Shown piece after piece: positions 29,971 through 41,685 of a stretch of DNA of 64,000 nucleotides (position 1 is its first letter; each line of letters begins with the position of its first letter). A program made the translations under genes and the position numbers. Origin of the DNA: Thermomonas hydrothermalis (GTDB lineage Bacteria; Pseudomonadota; Gammaproteobacteria; Xanthomonadales; Xanthomonadaceae); contig NZ_FQUK01000004.1 in assembly GCF_900129205.1 (NCBI RefSeq), positions 36,137-100,136 of the forward strand, read 5' to 3'. The notes beneath the pieces were generated by a model. That model did no database searches. It saw only the letters and a list, made by a program, of their open reading frames with translations, and was not told where the DNA came from.

Positions 29971-31169
29971 CACGCATCCTCCGTCTCCGCCAGGTAGTGG
30001 CCGGCAGCCACCAGTGCCTGCACCGTGGCCTGACCCTGGGCGTCCAGCCGGGTGTACAGCGCCGCATCGATCCGCTCGGCGGCGGCCAGTTGGCGGGCCG
30101 CGTCCGGTGTTAGCCGATACACCTGGCCCGAGGCATACAGCCGACCCTGGCCCTGGCTGTCGCAGCGCCACGCTATCCGCGTCCAGGGATGACGCAGAAG
30201 CTGGCCGCCAGCGGCCAGGAAGCGGGCCAGATCCGCCGGCGTGGGCGTGGTGGGCGGCGGTTCCGGCAGGGTCGCGCAGCGGTAGGTGGTGATGAAGCCG
30301 CCAAACCAGTCACCGAACTGGTCCGGGTCGTCCAGCCGCAGTGCATCGAGGGCTGTGCGCACCCGGTGCAGGGCGGCGGCGTCGATTTCGAACGGGTCGG
30401 CCGGCAGTTCGATGTCCGGATCGGCGTAGCGCAGCGTCTCGGGTGCTGTGGCCGTCAGAGTGTCGGCCAGATCGGTCAGCAGCTCGCCGGCGGCGGGGGC
30501 GCGCATGCCCACCGAGAACGTCAGACAGGGGGTTTCCGCCACGCCGTGATGGGGCACGCCGGGAGGCAGATAGAGCATGTCGCCCGGGCCGAGCACCCAA
30601 TCGTGGGTGGGGTGGAACGCACGCAGCAGCTTGAGTTCGACGTCGTCACGGAAATCCTGCGCTGGCGAAGGCGAGGCGTCGATCTGCCAGCGGCGCAAGC
30701 CCTGGGCTTGCAGCAGGAACACATCGTACTGGTCGGTGTGGGCGCCGACCGAGCCGCCGGTCGCGGCAAAGCTGATCATGATGTCGTCGATCCGCCAGCG
30801 CGGCAGGAAGTCGAACCGGGTCAGCAGGGCGCGGATGTCGGCGTCCCATTTGTCCACGTCCTGTACCAGCAGGGTCCAGTCGTGATCGGGCAGGCCGGGG
30901 AAGTCGTCCTCGGCGAATGGCCCGTGGCGCACCCGCCAACGGTCGTGGGTGCGGTCATGTTCGATCAGGCGCGCCAGTACGCCGTCCTCGCAGGCCAGTC
31001 CGGCCAGGTCTTCCGGTGTGATCGGCGAGACGAAGCCGGGAAAGGCGTTGCGGATCAGCAGCGGGCGCTTTTGCCAGTAGTCGCGCAGGAAGTCCGCCGG
31101 TGCCATGCCCAGCGGGGATGGCCCGTTGGCAGCGTCGATTTCGATCGGCGGGGCGCCGTGGTGGGTCAT
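29970..31169 (-). CDS. roxA: Ribosomal protein L16 arginine hydroxylase (JmjC/cupin)
   Basis: This 399-residue Fe(II)/2-oxoglutarate oxygenase of the YcfD/RoxA family hydroxylates an arginine of ribosomal protein L16. It has DFLRDYWQKRPLLIRNAFPG near 26-45. The iron facial triad HTD (His144, Asp146) with distal His207 in PPGVPHHGVA is complete. A C-terminal winged-helix-like region follows, as in E. coli YcfD. GGGAG lies about nine bases before the ATG, within the end of purB. It is coupled to purB and a small DUF gene. Its co-substrate 2-oxoglutarate is also the substrate of the adjacent SucA operon, probably by chance. Confidence 0.92.
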   Translation of the reverse strand: MTHHGAPPIEIDAANGPSPLGMAPADFLRDYWQKRPLLIRNAFPGFVSPITPEDLAGLACEDGVLARLIEHDRTHDRWRVRHGPFAEDDFPGLPDHDWTLLVQDVDKWDADIRALLTRFDFLPRWRIDDIMISFAATGGSVGAHTDQYDVFLLQAQGLRRWQIDASPSPAQDFRDDVELKLLRAFHPTHDWVLGPGDMLYLPPGVPHHGVAETPCLTFSVGMRAPAAGELLTDLADTLTATAPETLRYADPDIELPADPFEIDAAALHRVRTALDALRLDDPDQFGDWFGGFITTYRCATLPEPPPTTPTPADLARFLAAGGQLLRHPWTRIAWRCDSQGQGRLYASGQVYRLTPDAARQLAAAERIDAALYTRLDAQGQATVQALVAAGHYLAETEDA

Positions 31170-31172
31170 CGC

Positions 31173-34057
<2,885 letters not shown>

Positions 34058-34062
34058 GTCGC

Positions 34063-34557
34063 TTATTCCTTGAACGCGCGGATGCTGCTGGCGCTTTCCA
34101 CCACCCGGATCCGGTCACCCACCGCCAGCGGGTGTTCCGGATCCTTGGCCTGCACCAGGACGTACTCCTGATCCGAGCCGTCTTCGCGCCAGGTGATCTC
34201 CAGGCCGACCTGCCGGGCCAGTGCGCGTTCGGCTTTGTCGCCCAGGGCCTGGCCGAGACCGGCACCGACGACACCACCGACCAGCTGGCCGCGACCGTTG
34301 CCGACCTCGCTGCCGGCGATCCCGCCGAGGCTGCCGCCCAGCACCTGACCGGTGCCGGTACTGGGGTTCTGCATGGTCACTTCCCGCAGCCCCACGATGA
34401 CGCCGTGGTGGACGATCATCTTCTGCATGACCTCCATCGGGCCGTACACGCTGGGAGGCTGCACGCTGGCACAGCCACTGGCCGCAGCGGCCAGGGTCAG
34501 CAGCAGACAGGCGCGCAGGGCATTGCAGGGTAAGGAAAGACAAAAACGCTTGCGCAT
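34063..34557 (-). CDS. SlyB-like glycine-zipper outer-membrane lipoprotein
   Basis: This 164-residue lipoprotein has a signal peptide ending in the lipobox AASGC (acylated Cys at about 29). A glycine-zipper 2TM segment with GGSLGGIAGSEVGNGRG and GGVVGAGLGQALG lies at about 74-106, followed by a C-terminal beta domain. SlyB/Pcp-type proteins form rings around outer-membrane proteins under stress. Residue after the Cys is Ala, consistent with outer-membrane sorting. It is 130 bases downstream of a YggN-like gene on the same strand. The precise SlyB identity is likely but not certain. Confidence 0.85.
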   Translation of the reverse strand: MRKRFCLSLPCNALRACLLLTLAAAASGCASVQPPSVYGPMEVMQKMIVHHGVIVGLREVTMQNPSTGTGQVLGGSLGGIAGSEVGNGRGQLVGGVVGAGLGQALGDKAERALARQVGLEITWREDGSDQEYVLVQAKDPEHPLAVGDRIRVVESASSIRAFKE

Positions 34558-34687
34558 GGAAACGCTCCGGGCATGGATGTCGATTGAAGCCCCGCCCGGG
34601 CCGGGATGCGCCCCGGGGGGATGTCACTCCAATCGTGGTTGGCGGCGGTTTTTTTCATGCCCGCCGCCATGCCCAGGTGCCGGATTG

Positions 34688-35356
34688 TTAGTCGCTGAGG
34701 ACGGCAGCCCCTGATTTGCCGTTTTGTTTGCTCAGGCAGTCGTCGATGTCGGCCTGGGTGATGCGGGCATAGGGACGGAAGGCCGGCAGTGCGGCCGCCA
34801 GCGCCTGCTGCCGCGCCTGCAATGCAGGCAGCCGTGCGCATAGCGCCCGAGCCTGGGTTTCCAGGGCCTGGCCCTTTGCTTCCATCCGGCGCTCGAAGGC
34901 CTGTTGTGCCTGTTCGCCGCCCAGTGCCGCGCCGAGCGCGCCTTTGAGCGCATCGCCGGCGATCTCCGCCCCCTGGAGCCCAATCTCCATACCGGCCTCC
35001 GCCAAGGCGATCATCTGCGTGCGATAGTCCAGCAACTGCTGGCGCTGTGCCGGCGTGATGGGCACCGGGGTGCCTTCGATCAGGAGGTCGCCTTGCGGGG
35101 TGATCTCGGCCTTTGGCAGGGATCTGGCCTCGGCATGGCGGGCGGTTGTGTGGTCGCCGATGTGAAGTTCGCTATTCAGGCTGAGGTTGCGTTCGCGCAG
35201 CTCTTTGCGGGCCTGGGTCAGCGCCTTGTCCACCTGTTCGGCGATCAGGCCGCGCGGGGCGTTCGTGGGCGCTGCGGCCGAGGGTGGCGGTGTGGGTTGG
35301 CTGCATGCGGCCAGCGGCAGGGCTGTCAGAAGCAGGATGTGAGGCAGGCGGATCAT
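34688..35356 (-). CDS. YggN-like (DUF2884) lipoprotein
   Basis: This 222-residue predicted lipoprotein has lipobox LAAC with acyl-Cys at 18, then a Pro/Ala-rich linker. The core contains PQGDLLIEGTPVPITPAQRQ near 86-105 and GMEIGLQGAEIAGDALKGAL, the arrangement of DUF2884/YggN. The C-terminal half is an Ala/Gln-rich helix with one more cysteine pair (about 166 and 206). Its function is unknown. It lies 25 bases downstream of the ABC permease and is probably part of that operon, which ties it to envelope physiology. Confidence 0.78.
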   Translation of the reverse strand: MIRLPHILLLTALPLAACSQPTPPPSAAAPTNAPRGLIAEQVDKALTQARKELRERNLSLNSELHIGDHTTARHAEARSLPKAEITPQGDLLIEGTPVPITPAQRQQLLDYRTQMIALAEAGMEIGLQGAEIAGDALKGALGAALGGEQAQQAFERRMEAKGQALETQARALCARLPALQARQQALAAALPAFRPYARITQADIDDCLSKQNGKSGAAVLSD

Positions 35357-35381
35357 GGGTGCGATTCCTGATCAGGGGGGA

Positions 35382-36440
35382 TTAGTTGTCATCGCGCCAG
35401 CGCCGCAGGCGGATGGCCAGCAGAAGCATGGCAAGCCCGGCCAATGCGCCGATCCACAGCTCGGTGGTGCCGAACAGGGCCCAGCTATGCGCGGGATGGA
35501 GTACGTCCAGCAGATCCGATGGTGTGTTGACATCAACACCGTTGCGCACGGCCGGGTGCAGGTTCCAGCTGCCGGGGAATGCGCTGAGCAGGCCACGGGC
35601 GACGATGTGCTTCCAGTACCAGCCGGAATCCAGCTGGAACAGGTTCATCAGGCCAAACCAGCTGACCACGATGCCGGAGAATACCGGCAGCAGCGTGGCC
35701 CACAGGAATGGCTTGCTGCGCGCCCAGACCGAGCACAGCATCAGCCAGCCCACACTCGGCAGGGCCCAGGCGGCGTACAGGGGAATCTGGGCGAGCAGCA
35801 GTGCGGCCACTTTCAGTGGGCTGCCGGGCCCCCAGAGCAGGGCAACCGGATTGCCGTGATGCAGCAGCACGAACAGGCTAAGCAGAAGCAAAAAGCCGAA
35901 CAGCGTGGCGATGGCGGCGGCCACCGCCAGGGTCGGGGCCACCAGCAGCGCGCTGAGGGCCTTGGCGGCGACGGTTTCGCGGTCGGAAACCGGCAGCGAC
36001 TTCCAGAACAACACACTGCGGTCCTTACGCTCGTCGTACAGGCAGCCCAGGGCGTAGAAGAACACCACAAAGCCCAGCACGATCAGCGGCCAGAGGGCGG
36101 CCATCAGCAGGCTTAAGTCGATGCCGCCGGCCAGTTGACGGATGGCGGCCGCGTCCATGCGTGACGTGATCTGGCCAAGATCCAGGCCGTTGATCATCAC
36201 CTGCCCATCGACCTTGACGACGCCATCGCCGATATTTCGGCGCAGTGCGACTTCGCCGAGGATCATGCCCATCAGGGTCAGGATCAGAGAGATGGCACCG
36301 GCCCAGACCGGCGCCCAGAGGAAGCCGCCCTTGTGCTCCCAGAACTCGCGCTTGAGCAGCAGGGTCAGCCGATGGGTGGGGTGCGGGGTGGGGCGGGGGC
36401 GTTCTGCCGGCACGCTGCCGAGATCGGTGTGGGTGTTCAT
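35382..36440 (-). CDS. ABC transporter permease
   Basis: This 352-residue integral membrane protein has about six hydrophobic segments, near 45-65, 113-135, 160-190, 210-240, 245-270 and 325-345. The motif LYDERKDRSVLFWKSLPVSD at about 133-152 is characteristic of ABC-2-type permeases encoded beside GntR/YtrA regulators. Its ATG overlaps the ATPase stop as ATGA. With the ATPase it should form an exporter, often linked to cell-envelope or antimicrobial stress. The substrate is unknown. Confidence 0.88.
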   Translation of the reverse strand: MNTHTDLGSVPAERPRPTPHPTHRLTLLLKREFWEHKGGFLWAPVWAGAISLILTLMGMILGEVALRRNIGDGVVKVDGQVMINGLDLGQITSRMDAAAIRQLAGGIDLSLLMAALWPLIVLGFVVFFYALGCLYDERKDRSVLFWKSLPVSDRETVAAKALSALLVAPTLAVAAAIATLFGFLLLLSLFVLLHHGNPVALLWGPGSPLKVAALLLAQIPLYAAWALPSVGWLMLCSVWARSKPFLWATLLPVFSGIVVSWFGLMNLFQLDSGWYWKHIVARGLLSAFPGSWNLHPAVRNGVDVNTPSDLLDVLHPAHSWALFGTTELWIGALAGLAMLLLAIRLRRWRDDN

Positions 36441-37303
36441 GCGTAGGTTCCTTTCATCAGGGCGACGAACAGATCGGCCAGGCCCGGGGTGCGGGTTTCG
36501 CCCAACCCGGCCAGCTGCGCCGGGTCGGCGCCGTCGAACAGCATCACCGTCTTGCCGAACGGCAGACTGCGTTCATCGATCGGGTTGAGTGCGCGGGCTG
36601 CTTCCAGACGGTCGGGGTTGACCAGGACCTCGGTAAAGCGCTCGCCCAGGGTGTCCATGGGGGTGTCGAGCACGATCTTGCCGCTGCGGATGAACATCAC
36701 ATCGGTGAGGATGTGTTCGATTTCCTCCACCTGGTGGGTGGTGACCAGGATGGTCTTGTGCTCGTCGAAGTAATCCTCCAGCAGGCGCTGGTAGAACTGC
36801 TTGCGATAGAGAATGTCCAGGCCCAGGGTGGGTTCGTCCAGCACCAGCAGGCGGGCGTCGATGGCCATCACCAGCGCCAGGTGCAGCTGCACGATCATGC
36901 CCTTGGACATTTCCCGAACCTTCATGTCCGGCGTCAGCTTGGTGCCTTCCAGGAAGCGCCGGCATTTGTCGGCATCAAAGCGCGGGTGCACGCCTTCGAC
37001 GAACGCGATGGCCTGCGCCACCGTGATCCAGCGCGGCAGCACCGCCACATCGGCGATGAAGCACACCTCGTTCATCAGCGCGTCGCGCTGGGTGCGCGGA
37101 TCCTTGCCCAGCACCGTCAGCTCGCCTTCGAACGGAATCAGTCCGAGGATGGCCTTGAGCGCCGTGGTTTTGCCGGCGCCGTTCGGGCCGATCAGGCCAA
37201 CGATACGGCCGGGTGCGATTTCAAAACGGGTATCGTCCAGTGCGCGGGTGGTCTTGTAGACCTTGCGCAGGCCGCGTGCGGAAACGACCGGTGTCTGCTG
37301 CAT
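36437..37303 (-). CDS. ABC transporter ATP-binding protein
   Basis: This protein of about 288 residues has Walker A GPNGAGKTT near 38-46, Walker B LLVLDEPTLGLD near 150, an H-loop in TTHQVEE, and the degenerate signature EMSKGMIVQLHLAL in place of LSGGQ. The last feature is common in the YtrB-type ATPases of GntR-linked exporters. The ATG at 37303 was chosen; a GTG at 37315 that overlaps the GntR stop as GTGA and has GGGGGA upstream is a good alternative adding four residues. It powers the permease encoded next. Confidence 0.9.
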   Translation of the reverse strand: MQQTPVVSARGLRKVYKTTRALDDTRFEIAPGRIVGLIGPNGAGKTTALKAILGLIPFEGELTVLGKDPRTQRDALMNEVCFIADVAVLPRWITVAQAIAFVEGVHPRFDADKCRRFLEGTKLTPDMKVREMSKGMIVQLHLALVMAIDARLLVLDEPTLGLDILYRKQFYQRLLEDYFDEHKTILVTTHQVEEIEHILTDVMFIRSGKIVLDTPMDTLGERFTEVLVNPDRLEAARALNPIDERSLPFGKTVMLFDGADPAQLAGLGETRTPGLADLFVALMKGTYA

Positions 37304-37311
37304 CGATGTAT

Positions 37312-37683
37312 TCACGATTTCCCCCATGTGCGCTGCGGGTCGAGCAGCGTGTCGATGTCAAGTCCAAGCCGCTGGATGCGTGCCAAGATCTGCGGCCACT
37401 CTTCGCGCAAGAAGCGCTCGCGCTCGCTGTGCAACAGGCGCGCGGTGGCGCCTTCGGTGACGTACATCCCGAGGCCTCTGCGTTTTTCGACGATCTGGTC
37501 GTCGGCGAGCTCCTGATAGGCGCGCGAGACGGTGATCGGGTTGAGCCGGTACTCGGCAGCGACCTGGCGCACCGACGGCAGGGCGTCGCCTGGCTTGAGA
37601 ACCCCGTCGAGCAGCATGGCGATGATCCGCTCCTTGAGCTGGCGGTAGATCGGCGTGCCGTCGCTCCATTCGATCTCAGTCAT
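37312..37683 (-). CDS. GntR family regulator, YtrA subfamily
   Basis: This 123-residue short GntR protein has a winged helix at about 8-78 (PIYRQLKERIIAMLLDG ... LPSVRQVAAEYRLNPITVSRAY) and only a short helical dimerisation tail. That is the YtrA subfamily pattern. It should repress its own operon, an ABC exporter, and be released by an envelope or antibiotic signal. An inverted repeat GGTG-N16-CACC covers the operon -10, which fits autoregulation. It lies between a small membrane peptide gene and the ATPase gene. Confidence 0.93.
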   Translation of the reverse strand: MTEIEWSDGTPIYRQLKERIIAMLLDGVLKPGDALPSVRQVAAEYRLNPITVSRAYQELADDQIVEKRRGLGMYVTEGATARLLHSERERFLREEWPQILARIQRLGLDIDTLLDPQRTWGKS

Positions 37684-37686
37684 GGC

Positions 37687-37893
37687 TCAGCTCCGCGGCA
37701 GGAAGAAGGAAAAGAACGGCATCCGGACCGACTGCAGCGGTCGCTGACTGGCGCGCGCTGTCAGTGACGCGTGGGCGGAGGCCGACTGGCGCTGGTCGGG
37801 AGGTGGCGTCGGCGTGGCGGCGATCAGGGCGGCCAGCAGCACGAGGCTGCAGACCAGACCTGCCGTCAGCGTGTTGTGGAGCTTGCGGTTCAT
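37687..37893 (-). CDS. Small membrane peptide, first gene of the GntR-ABC operon
   Basis: This 68-residue protein has one hydrophobic N-terminal helix (about 9-26, TLTAGLVCSLVLLAALIA), which could be a membrane anchor or signal peptide. A polar Ser/Gln/Arg-rich segment follows, then an aromatic end (MPFFSFFLPRS). It lies three bases from the GntR gene and directly downstream of the operator and promoter, so it is expressed with the regulator and exporter. The initiation site has only a weak Shine-Dalgarno. I do not recognise a family. It may modulate the exporter or be a secreted peptide. Confidence 0.65.
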   Translation of the reverse strand: MNRKLHNTLTAGLVCSLVLLAALIAATPTPPPDQRQSASAHASLTARASQRPLQSVRMPFFSFFLPRS

Positions 37894-37915
37894 GTCGGGC
37901 TCGCCCTGGGTGAGT

Positions 37916-37939
37916 GGTGTTGTAGATGACTATAACACC
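37916..37939. promoter_or_regulatory. Predicted YtrA/GntR operator GGTG-N16-CACC
   Basis: The 24-base site is near-palindromic: the two 10-base halves around a 4-base centre match at 9 of 10 positions. The outer bases fit GGTG-N16-CACC, the motif I recall for YtrA-type regulators in Xanthomonas. It covers the -10 and start region of the operon promoter. Confidence 0.68.
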
Positions 37940-37956
37940 ATTTTCTTGCGTGTCAA
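37929..37956 (-). promoter_or_regulatory. Promoter of the GntR-ABC operon
   Basis: On the minus strand a perfect TTGACA (37956-37951) and TATAGT (37934-37929) are 16 bases apart, and TG one base upstream gives an extended -10. It is one of the best promoters in the window. It overlaps the GntR operator. Confidence 0.7.
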
Positions 37957-38136
37957 GCGGGGCCAGGCATGTCCTTTCCGGGTCTGACACTGCCTGCGCG
38001 CGCGTGCGTCTTGCGGATACGGCATTCGACAAATCAATCGGTTACGTGATGGTTGGCACAGCCAGGTGATCTTGAGGCCGCGGAGCTTCCGAGGGGATCC
38101 AAGCAGTTCTCTTGAACCGGAATCGGCCATCGAGGA

Positions 38137-38165
38137 TTGCCGCTGTTGTCATGGCAGCCCACAAT
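38137..38165 (+). promoter_or_regulatory. Candidate promoter for the exported FKBP gene
   Basis: TTGCCG (38137-38142) and CACAAT (38160-38165) are 17 bases apart, about 50 bases upstream of the ATG at 38217. Confidence 0.42.
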
Positions 38166-38216
38166 GGCGCGTTGCCCGCCAACTGGCAGATCATGCGGGC
38201 GTGACGGGAGTGAGCG

Positions 38217-39131
38217 ATGCGGGTGTCCTGGTGGCCCAAAGCGGTGTGTTTGGCGTTGATGCTGCTGGTCGGCGGCGTGCAGGCGCAGGAGACGCCCGCA
38301 GGTGATGATCGCGAGGCGGTGGGGTACATGCTGGGGCTGGACGCCGGACGCAGCATTGGGCCGGGCCTGCCCGACATGGATCCGGCCGCGTTCCAGCGCG
38401 CCGTGGAAAATGCCATGGCCGGTGGTGCGCCGCTCTTGCCGCCGGCCGACGCCAAGGCGGTCTGGCAGGGGCTGGTGGCCAACATCGCGGCACGCAAGGC
38501 CGGCAAGCCGGTTGGCCAGGTGGATCGGGTCAAAGTCGGTCTGCTGCTGGGTGGCACCGTTGGCCAGACCCTGCGCGAGACGCGCGGGCTGTTCGACATG
38601 TCCATGTTCCTGCGCGGCGTACAGGATGGGGCCGACCCGGCGGCAACGCCGGCGCTGGCTCAGGAACGCATCGAGCAGGCGCGGCGTTGGCTGTCGGCGT
38701 ATCTGGAGCAGCAGCGCGCCGAGGCGCGGCAGCGTCAGGGCGACGATGCACGTGCGCAGGAACAGGCGTTTTTGACCAAGAACCGCACCGTCAAAGGGGT
38801 GTTCGTCACGCCCAGCGGGTTGCAATACCAGATCCTGCGCCAGGGCGATGGCGTGCGCCCGCGGCCGGGCCAGCGGGTCCGGGTGCACTACGTAGGGATG
38901 CTGTTGGATGGCACCGTCTTCGACAGCTCGTACGCCCGGGGCGAGCCCGCAGAGTTTGGCCTGGATCAGGTCATCAAGGGGTGGAGCGAAGGCGTGGCGA
39001 TGATGCCGGTTGGCGCAAAATACCGGTTCTGGGTGCCTGCCGCGCTGGGGTATGGTGAGCGCGGGGCCCCTCCTGCGATTCCCCCGAATGCCACTTTGGT
39101 GTTTGAAGTGGAACTGTTGGGCGTGGAGTGA
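38217..39131 (+). CDS. Exported FKBP-type peptidyl-prolyl isomerase with doubled N-terminal domain
   Basis: This 304-residue protein has a Sec signal peptide at about 1-24 (cleavage after VQA). Two FKBP_N-like helical units follow. The first spans about 30-100 ([17 protein letters not shown]) and the second about 103-170 ([17 protein letters not shown]), both with the YxLGxxxG pattern. The C-terminal FKBP domain (about 195-304) is intact: [39 protein letters not shown]. It should be an active periplasmic isomerase/chaperone. The ATG follows GGGAGTGAGCG. A second, lipid-anchored FKBP lies 75 bases downstream. Confidence 0.9.
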   Translation: MRVSWWPKAVCLALMLLVGGVQAQETPAGDDREAVGYMLGLDAGRSIGPGLPDMDPAAFQRAVENAMAGGAPLLPPADAKAVWQGLVANIAARKAGKPVGQVDRVKVGLLLGGTVGQTLRETRGLFDMSMFLRGVQDGADPAATPALAQERIEQARRWLSAYLEQQRAEARQRQGDDARAQEQAFLTKNRTVKGVFVTPSGLQYQILRQGDGVRPRPGQRVRVHYVGMLLDGTVFDSSYARGEPAEFGLDQVIKGWSEGVAMMPVGAKYRFWVPAALGYGERGAPPAIPPNATLVFEVELLGVE

Positions 39132-39206
39132 GTCCAACCCCTGCACCATCTGTCGCCGGCGCTTGTGCCGGTCTTTATCACCGTCTTGATTGGAGTTTTT
39201 TCGCAC

Positions 39207-39980
39207 ATGAAGCCCACCCTGCGTCCTGCCCTGCTTGCACTGGCCACGCTGCTGGCCGTTTCCGCCTGTAACGCCGAGAAGAAACCGGTGGAGGTGAGTG
39301 GTTCCGGCCCGGCCGACAAGGCGGCCGAGACCTCGGCCTATCCCGGCCTGCCCACCGAGAAACAGCAGGTCAGCTATGCCATCGGCATGGCCATGGGCAA
39401 GCAGTTGTCGGAGATCAAGGACGAGGTCGATACCGATACCGTGGTCAAGGCGCTGCGGACCCAGATGAGCGGTGGCAAGGCGCTGATCACCGAGGCGCAG
39501 GCGCAGCAGATCATGATGGCCTTTGGTCAGAAGATGCAGGCCAAACAGATCGCCAAGATGATGGAAGAGGCCAAGGCCAATCTGGAGAAAGGCGAGAAGT
39601 TTCTGGCCGAGAACGCCAAGAAGCCTGGCGTCATGACCACAGCCTCAGGTCTGCAGTATCAGATCATCACCCAGGGCAAGGGCCCCAAGCCTGCGGCCAA
39701 CGATGGGGTCAAGGTCGATTACAAGGGCAGCCTGCTCGATGGCACCGAGTTTGATAGCTCCTACAAGCGTGGTGAGCCGGCGGTGCTGCCCCTGCAGGGC
39801 GTGATCCCCGGCTGGGCGGAAGGGCTGCAGTTGATGCCGGTGGGCAGCAAGTATCGGTTCTGGATCCCGGCCAAGCTGGCCTATGGCGAGCAGGCGCCGC
39901 CGGTGATCGGGCCCAACCAGGTGCTGGTGTTCGAAGTCGAACTGCACGACATCGTCAAGCCGCCGCGCCAGGCGGAGTAA
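39207..39980 (+). CDS. FKBP-type peptidyl-prolyl isomerase lipoprotein (Mip/FkpA-like)
   Basis: This 257-residue predicted lipoprotein has lipobox LLAVSAC with acyl-Cys at 21. An FKBP_N dimerisation helix region follows at about 50-130 (QQVSYAIGMAMGKQLSEI), then a long charged helix and an intact FKBP domain at about 145-250 (DGTEFDSSYKRGEPAVLPLQ, VIPGW, AKLAYGEQAPP). Mip-type proteins fold periplasmic or outer-membrane proteins and act in virulence in some species. The start MKPTLRPALL was chosen at the ATG directly before the signal peptide. Two hairpins follow the stop. Confidence 0.93.
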   Translation: MKPTLRPALLALATLLAVSACNAEKKPVEVSGSGPADKAAETSAYPGLPTEKQQVSYAIGMAMGKQLSEIKDEVDTDTVVKALRTQMSGGKALITEAQAQQIMMAFGQKMQAKQIAKMMEEAKANLEKGEKFLAENAKKPGVMTTASGLQYQIITQGKGPKPAANDGVKVDYKGSLLDGTEFDSSYKRGEPAVLPLQGVIPGWAEGLQLMPVGSKYRFWIPAKLAYGEQAPPVIGPNQVLVFEVELHDIVKPPRQAE

Positions 39981-39995
39981 CACGCCATCCATCCA

Positions 39996-40028
39996 GCCGG
40001 CATCCCGGTGTCGCACCGGGATGCTGGC
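39996..40028. terminator. Long hairpin after the Mip-like gene
   Basis: A 15-bp stem with one wobble pair (GCCGGCATCCCGGTG at 39996-40010 and its partner at 40014-40028) has a 3-base loop. It lacks a T-run. It may stabilise the mRNA 3' end or act with the terminator that follows. Confidence 0.5.
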
Positions 40029-40056
40029 GTCGGGGTGTCCCGTGGCGCAACGGAGG

Positions 40057-40077
40057 CGCCATGGTGGCGTTTTTTTT
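40057..40077 (+). terminator. Terminator-like hairpin just before ugd
   Basis: The short stem CGCCA/TGGCG with a TGG loop is followed by eight T residues (40070-40077), directly before the ugd ribosome-binding site AAGGAGG. It may end the Mip transcript or attenuate ugd. Confidence 0.55.
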
Positions 40078-40091
40078 GAAGGAGGACATGC

Positions 40092-41444
40092 ATGCGCGTC
40101 TGCATTTTCGGGACCGGCTATGTGGGCTTGGTCACCGGAACCTGTCTGGCCGAGGTCGGCCACCACGTGGTCTGCGTCGATGTCGATGCGGCCAAGATCG
40201 AGGCACTCAACCGGGGCGTCGTGCCGATCTACGAGCCGGGCCTGACCCCGATGGTGCAGGCCAATCATGCCGCCGGAAGGCTACGGTTCACGACCGATGC
40301 CGAAGCCGGCATAGCGCATGGTGAGGTGCTGTTCATCGCGGTCGGCACGCCGCCTGATGAGGACGGTAGCGCCGATCTGAAATACGTGCTGGCGGTGGCG
40401 CGCACCATCGGGCGGCATTTGCAGGCTCCGGCGATCGTGGTGGACAAATCCACCGTGCCGGTGGGCACGGCCGACCAGGTTCGCGCGACCATTGCCGCCG
40501 AGCTTGCGGCGCGCGGTGTGGATGTGCCGTTCACGGTGGTCTCCAACCCCGAGTTCCTGAAAGAAGGGGCGGCGGTGGAAGACTGCATGCGTCCGGATCG
40601 GATCGTGATCGGCACCGACAGCCCGGAGGCGCTGCAGACCCTGCGTCGGCTGTACGCGCCGTTCAACCGCAATCACGATCGCATCGTGGCAATGGACGTG
40701 CGCTCGGCGGAGCTGACCAAGTACGCCGCCAACGCCATGCTGGCGACCAAGATCAGCTTCATGAACGAAATCGCCAACATCGCCGAGCAGGTGGGCGCAG
40801 ACGTGGAGATGGTGCGCCAGGGCATCGGCTCCGATCCGCGGATCGGCTGGCATTTCATTTACCCGGGTGCGGGCTATGGCGGTTCCTGCTTCCCCAAGGA
40901 TGTGCAGGCATTGGCCCGGACCGCCCAGCAGCACGGCGTGCAACCGCGCCTGCTGGCCGCGGTGGAGGCGGTCAATGCGGCGCAGAAGCAGCATTTGTTT
41001 GAGTTGATGGTGCGCCATTACGGCAGTGCCGACGCCCTGCGCGGCAAGACCATCGCGGTCTGGGGCCTGGCGTTCAAGCCCAACACCGATGACATGCGCG
41101 AGGCCTCCAGCCGCACCTTGTTGGCCCAGTTGTGGCAGGCCGGTGCACGGGTGCAGGCGTATGACCCGGAAGCGATGGGTGAGGCGCGGCGGATCTTTGG
41201 CGAACGTGCCGATCTGGTGCTGTGTGATTCGGCCGAGCGTGCGATCGAGGGTGCCGACGCCCTGGCCGTGGTCACCGAATGGAAGCAGTTCCGCTGCCCG
41301 GACTTCGCCCTGCTACGCGCACGGCTGGCTGATGCCGTCATCTTCGATGGTCGTAACCTGTATGCGCCTGCGGACGTGGAAGCAGCCGGTATCGCCTATT
41401 ACGGCATCGGTCGTGGGCGTTCATTGCGACGCGTGGAGATATGA
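40092..41444 (+). CDS. ugd: UDP-glucose 6-dehydrogenase
   Basis: This 450-residue enzyme oxidises UDP-glucose to UDP-glucuronate, a precursor for exopolysaccharide, LPS and aminoarabinose. The NAD motif [18 protein letters not shown] is at 6-23. The catalytic Cys266 lies in GGSCFPKD, and [18 protein letters not shown] and [12 protein letters not shown] are conserved. A strong AAGGAGG site and a terminator-like hairpin precede the ATG. The stop overlaps the slyX ATG as ATGA. Confidence 0.95.
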   Translation: MRVCIFGTGYVGLVTGTCLAEVGHHVVCVDVDAAKIEALNRGVVPIYEPGLTPMVQANHAAGRLRFTTDAEAGIAHGEVLFIAVGTPPDEDGSADLKYVLAVARTIGRHLQAPAIVVDKSTVPVGTADQVRATIAAELAARGVDVPFTVVSNPEFLKEGAAVEDCMRPDRIVIGTDSPEALQTLRRLYAPFNRNHDRIVAMDVRSAELTKYAANAMLATKISFMNEIANIAEQVGADVEMVRQGIGSDPRIGWHFIYPGAGYGGSCFPKDVQALARTAQQHGVQPRLLAAVEAVNAAQKQHLFELMVRHYGSADALRGKTIAVWGLAFKPNTDDMREASSRTLLAQLWQAGARVQAYDPEAMGEARRIFGERADLVLCDSAERAIEGADALAVVTEWKQFRCPDFALLRARLADAVIFDGRNLYAPADVEAAGIAYYGIGRGRSLRRVEI

Positions 41445-41668
41445 GCGATCTGGAACAGCGCCTGATCGATCTGGAGACGCGGCTGGCGTTTCAGGAGCAC
41501 GCCTTGCAGGAGCTCAGCGACGCGCTGGCGGCAGCGCGAGCCGAGGAAGCGGCCAATGCGCTGCGTCTGCATCGCCTGGTCGAAGAAGTCCGCCAGCTGC
41601 GCTATACCCTGGCCCACAGCCCGGTCGTGGGCGACCCGGCCAGTGAGCCGCCGCCACCGCATTACTAA
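41441..41668 (+). CDS. slyX: SlyX family protein
   Basis: This 75-residue helical coiled-coil protein matches Sly[21 protein letters not shown] at 4-23, then a heptad-like helix and a Pro-rich end in PPPPHY. The function is unknown in all species; E. coli slyX lies next to slyD. Translation is coupled to ugd by an ATGA overlap, and a DUF2058 gene follows 17 bases later. The distinctive LET...QE...L pattern and HY ending make the identification fairly secure. Confidence 0.88.
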   Translation: MSDLEQRLIDLETRLAFQEHALQELSDALAAARAEEAANALRLHRLVEEVRQLRYTLAHSPVVGDPASEPPPPHY

Positions 41669-41685
41669 CATCGCGTGTCACCGTC

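Larger units (their letters stand above)
37894..38216. other. 323-base intergenic region with divergent promoters
   Basis: The left third holds the GntR operator and promoter (minus strand) and the right part holds a promoter for the exported FKBP gene (plus strand). The middle, about 37960-38130, shows no convincing gene, RNA or repeat. Confidence 0.6.

Noticed and set aside
34558..34687. GGCGGCGG...CCGCCGCC around a T7 run as terminator of the YggN-like gene
   Set aside because: The T-run lies in the loop rather than after the stem, so it does not fit a rho-independent terminator.
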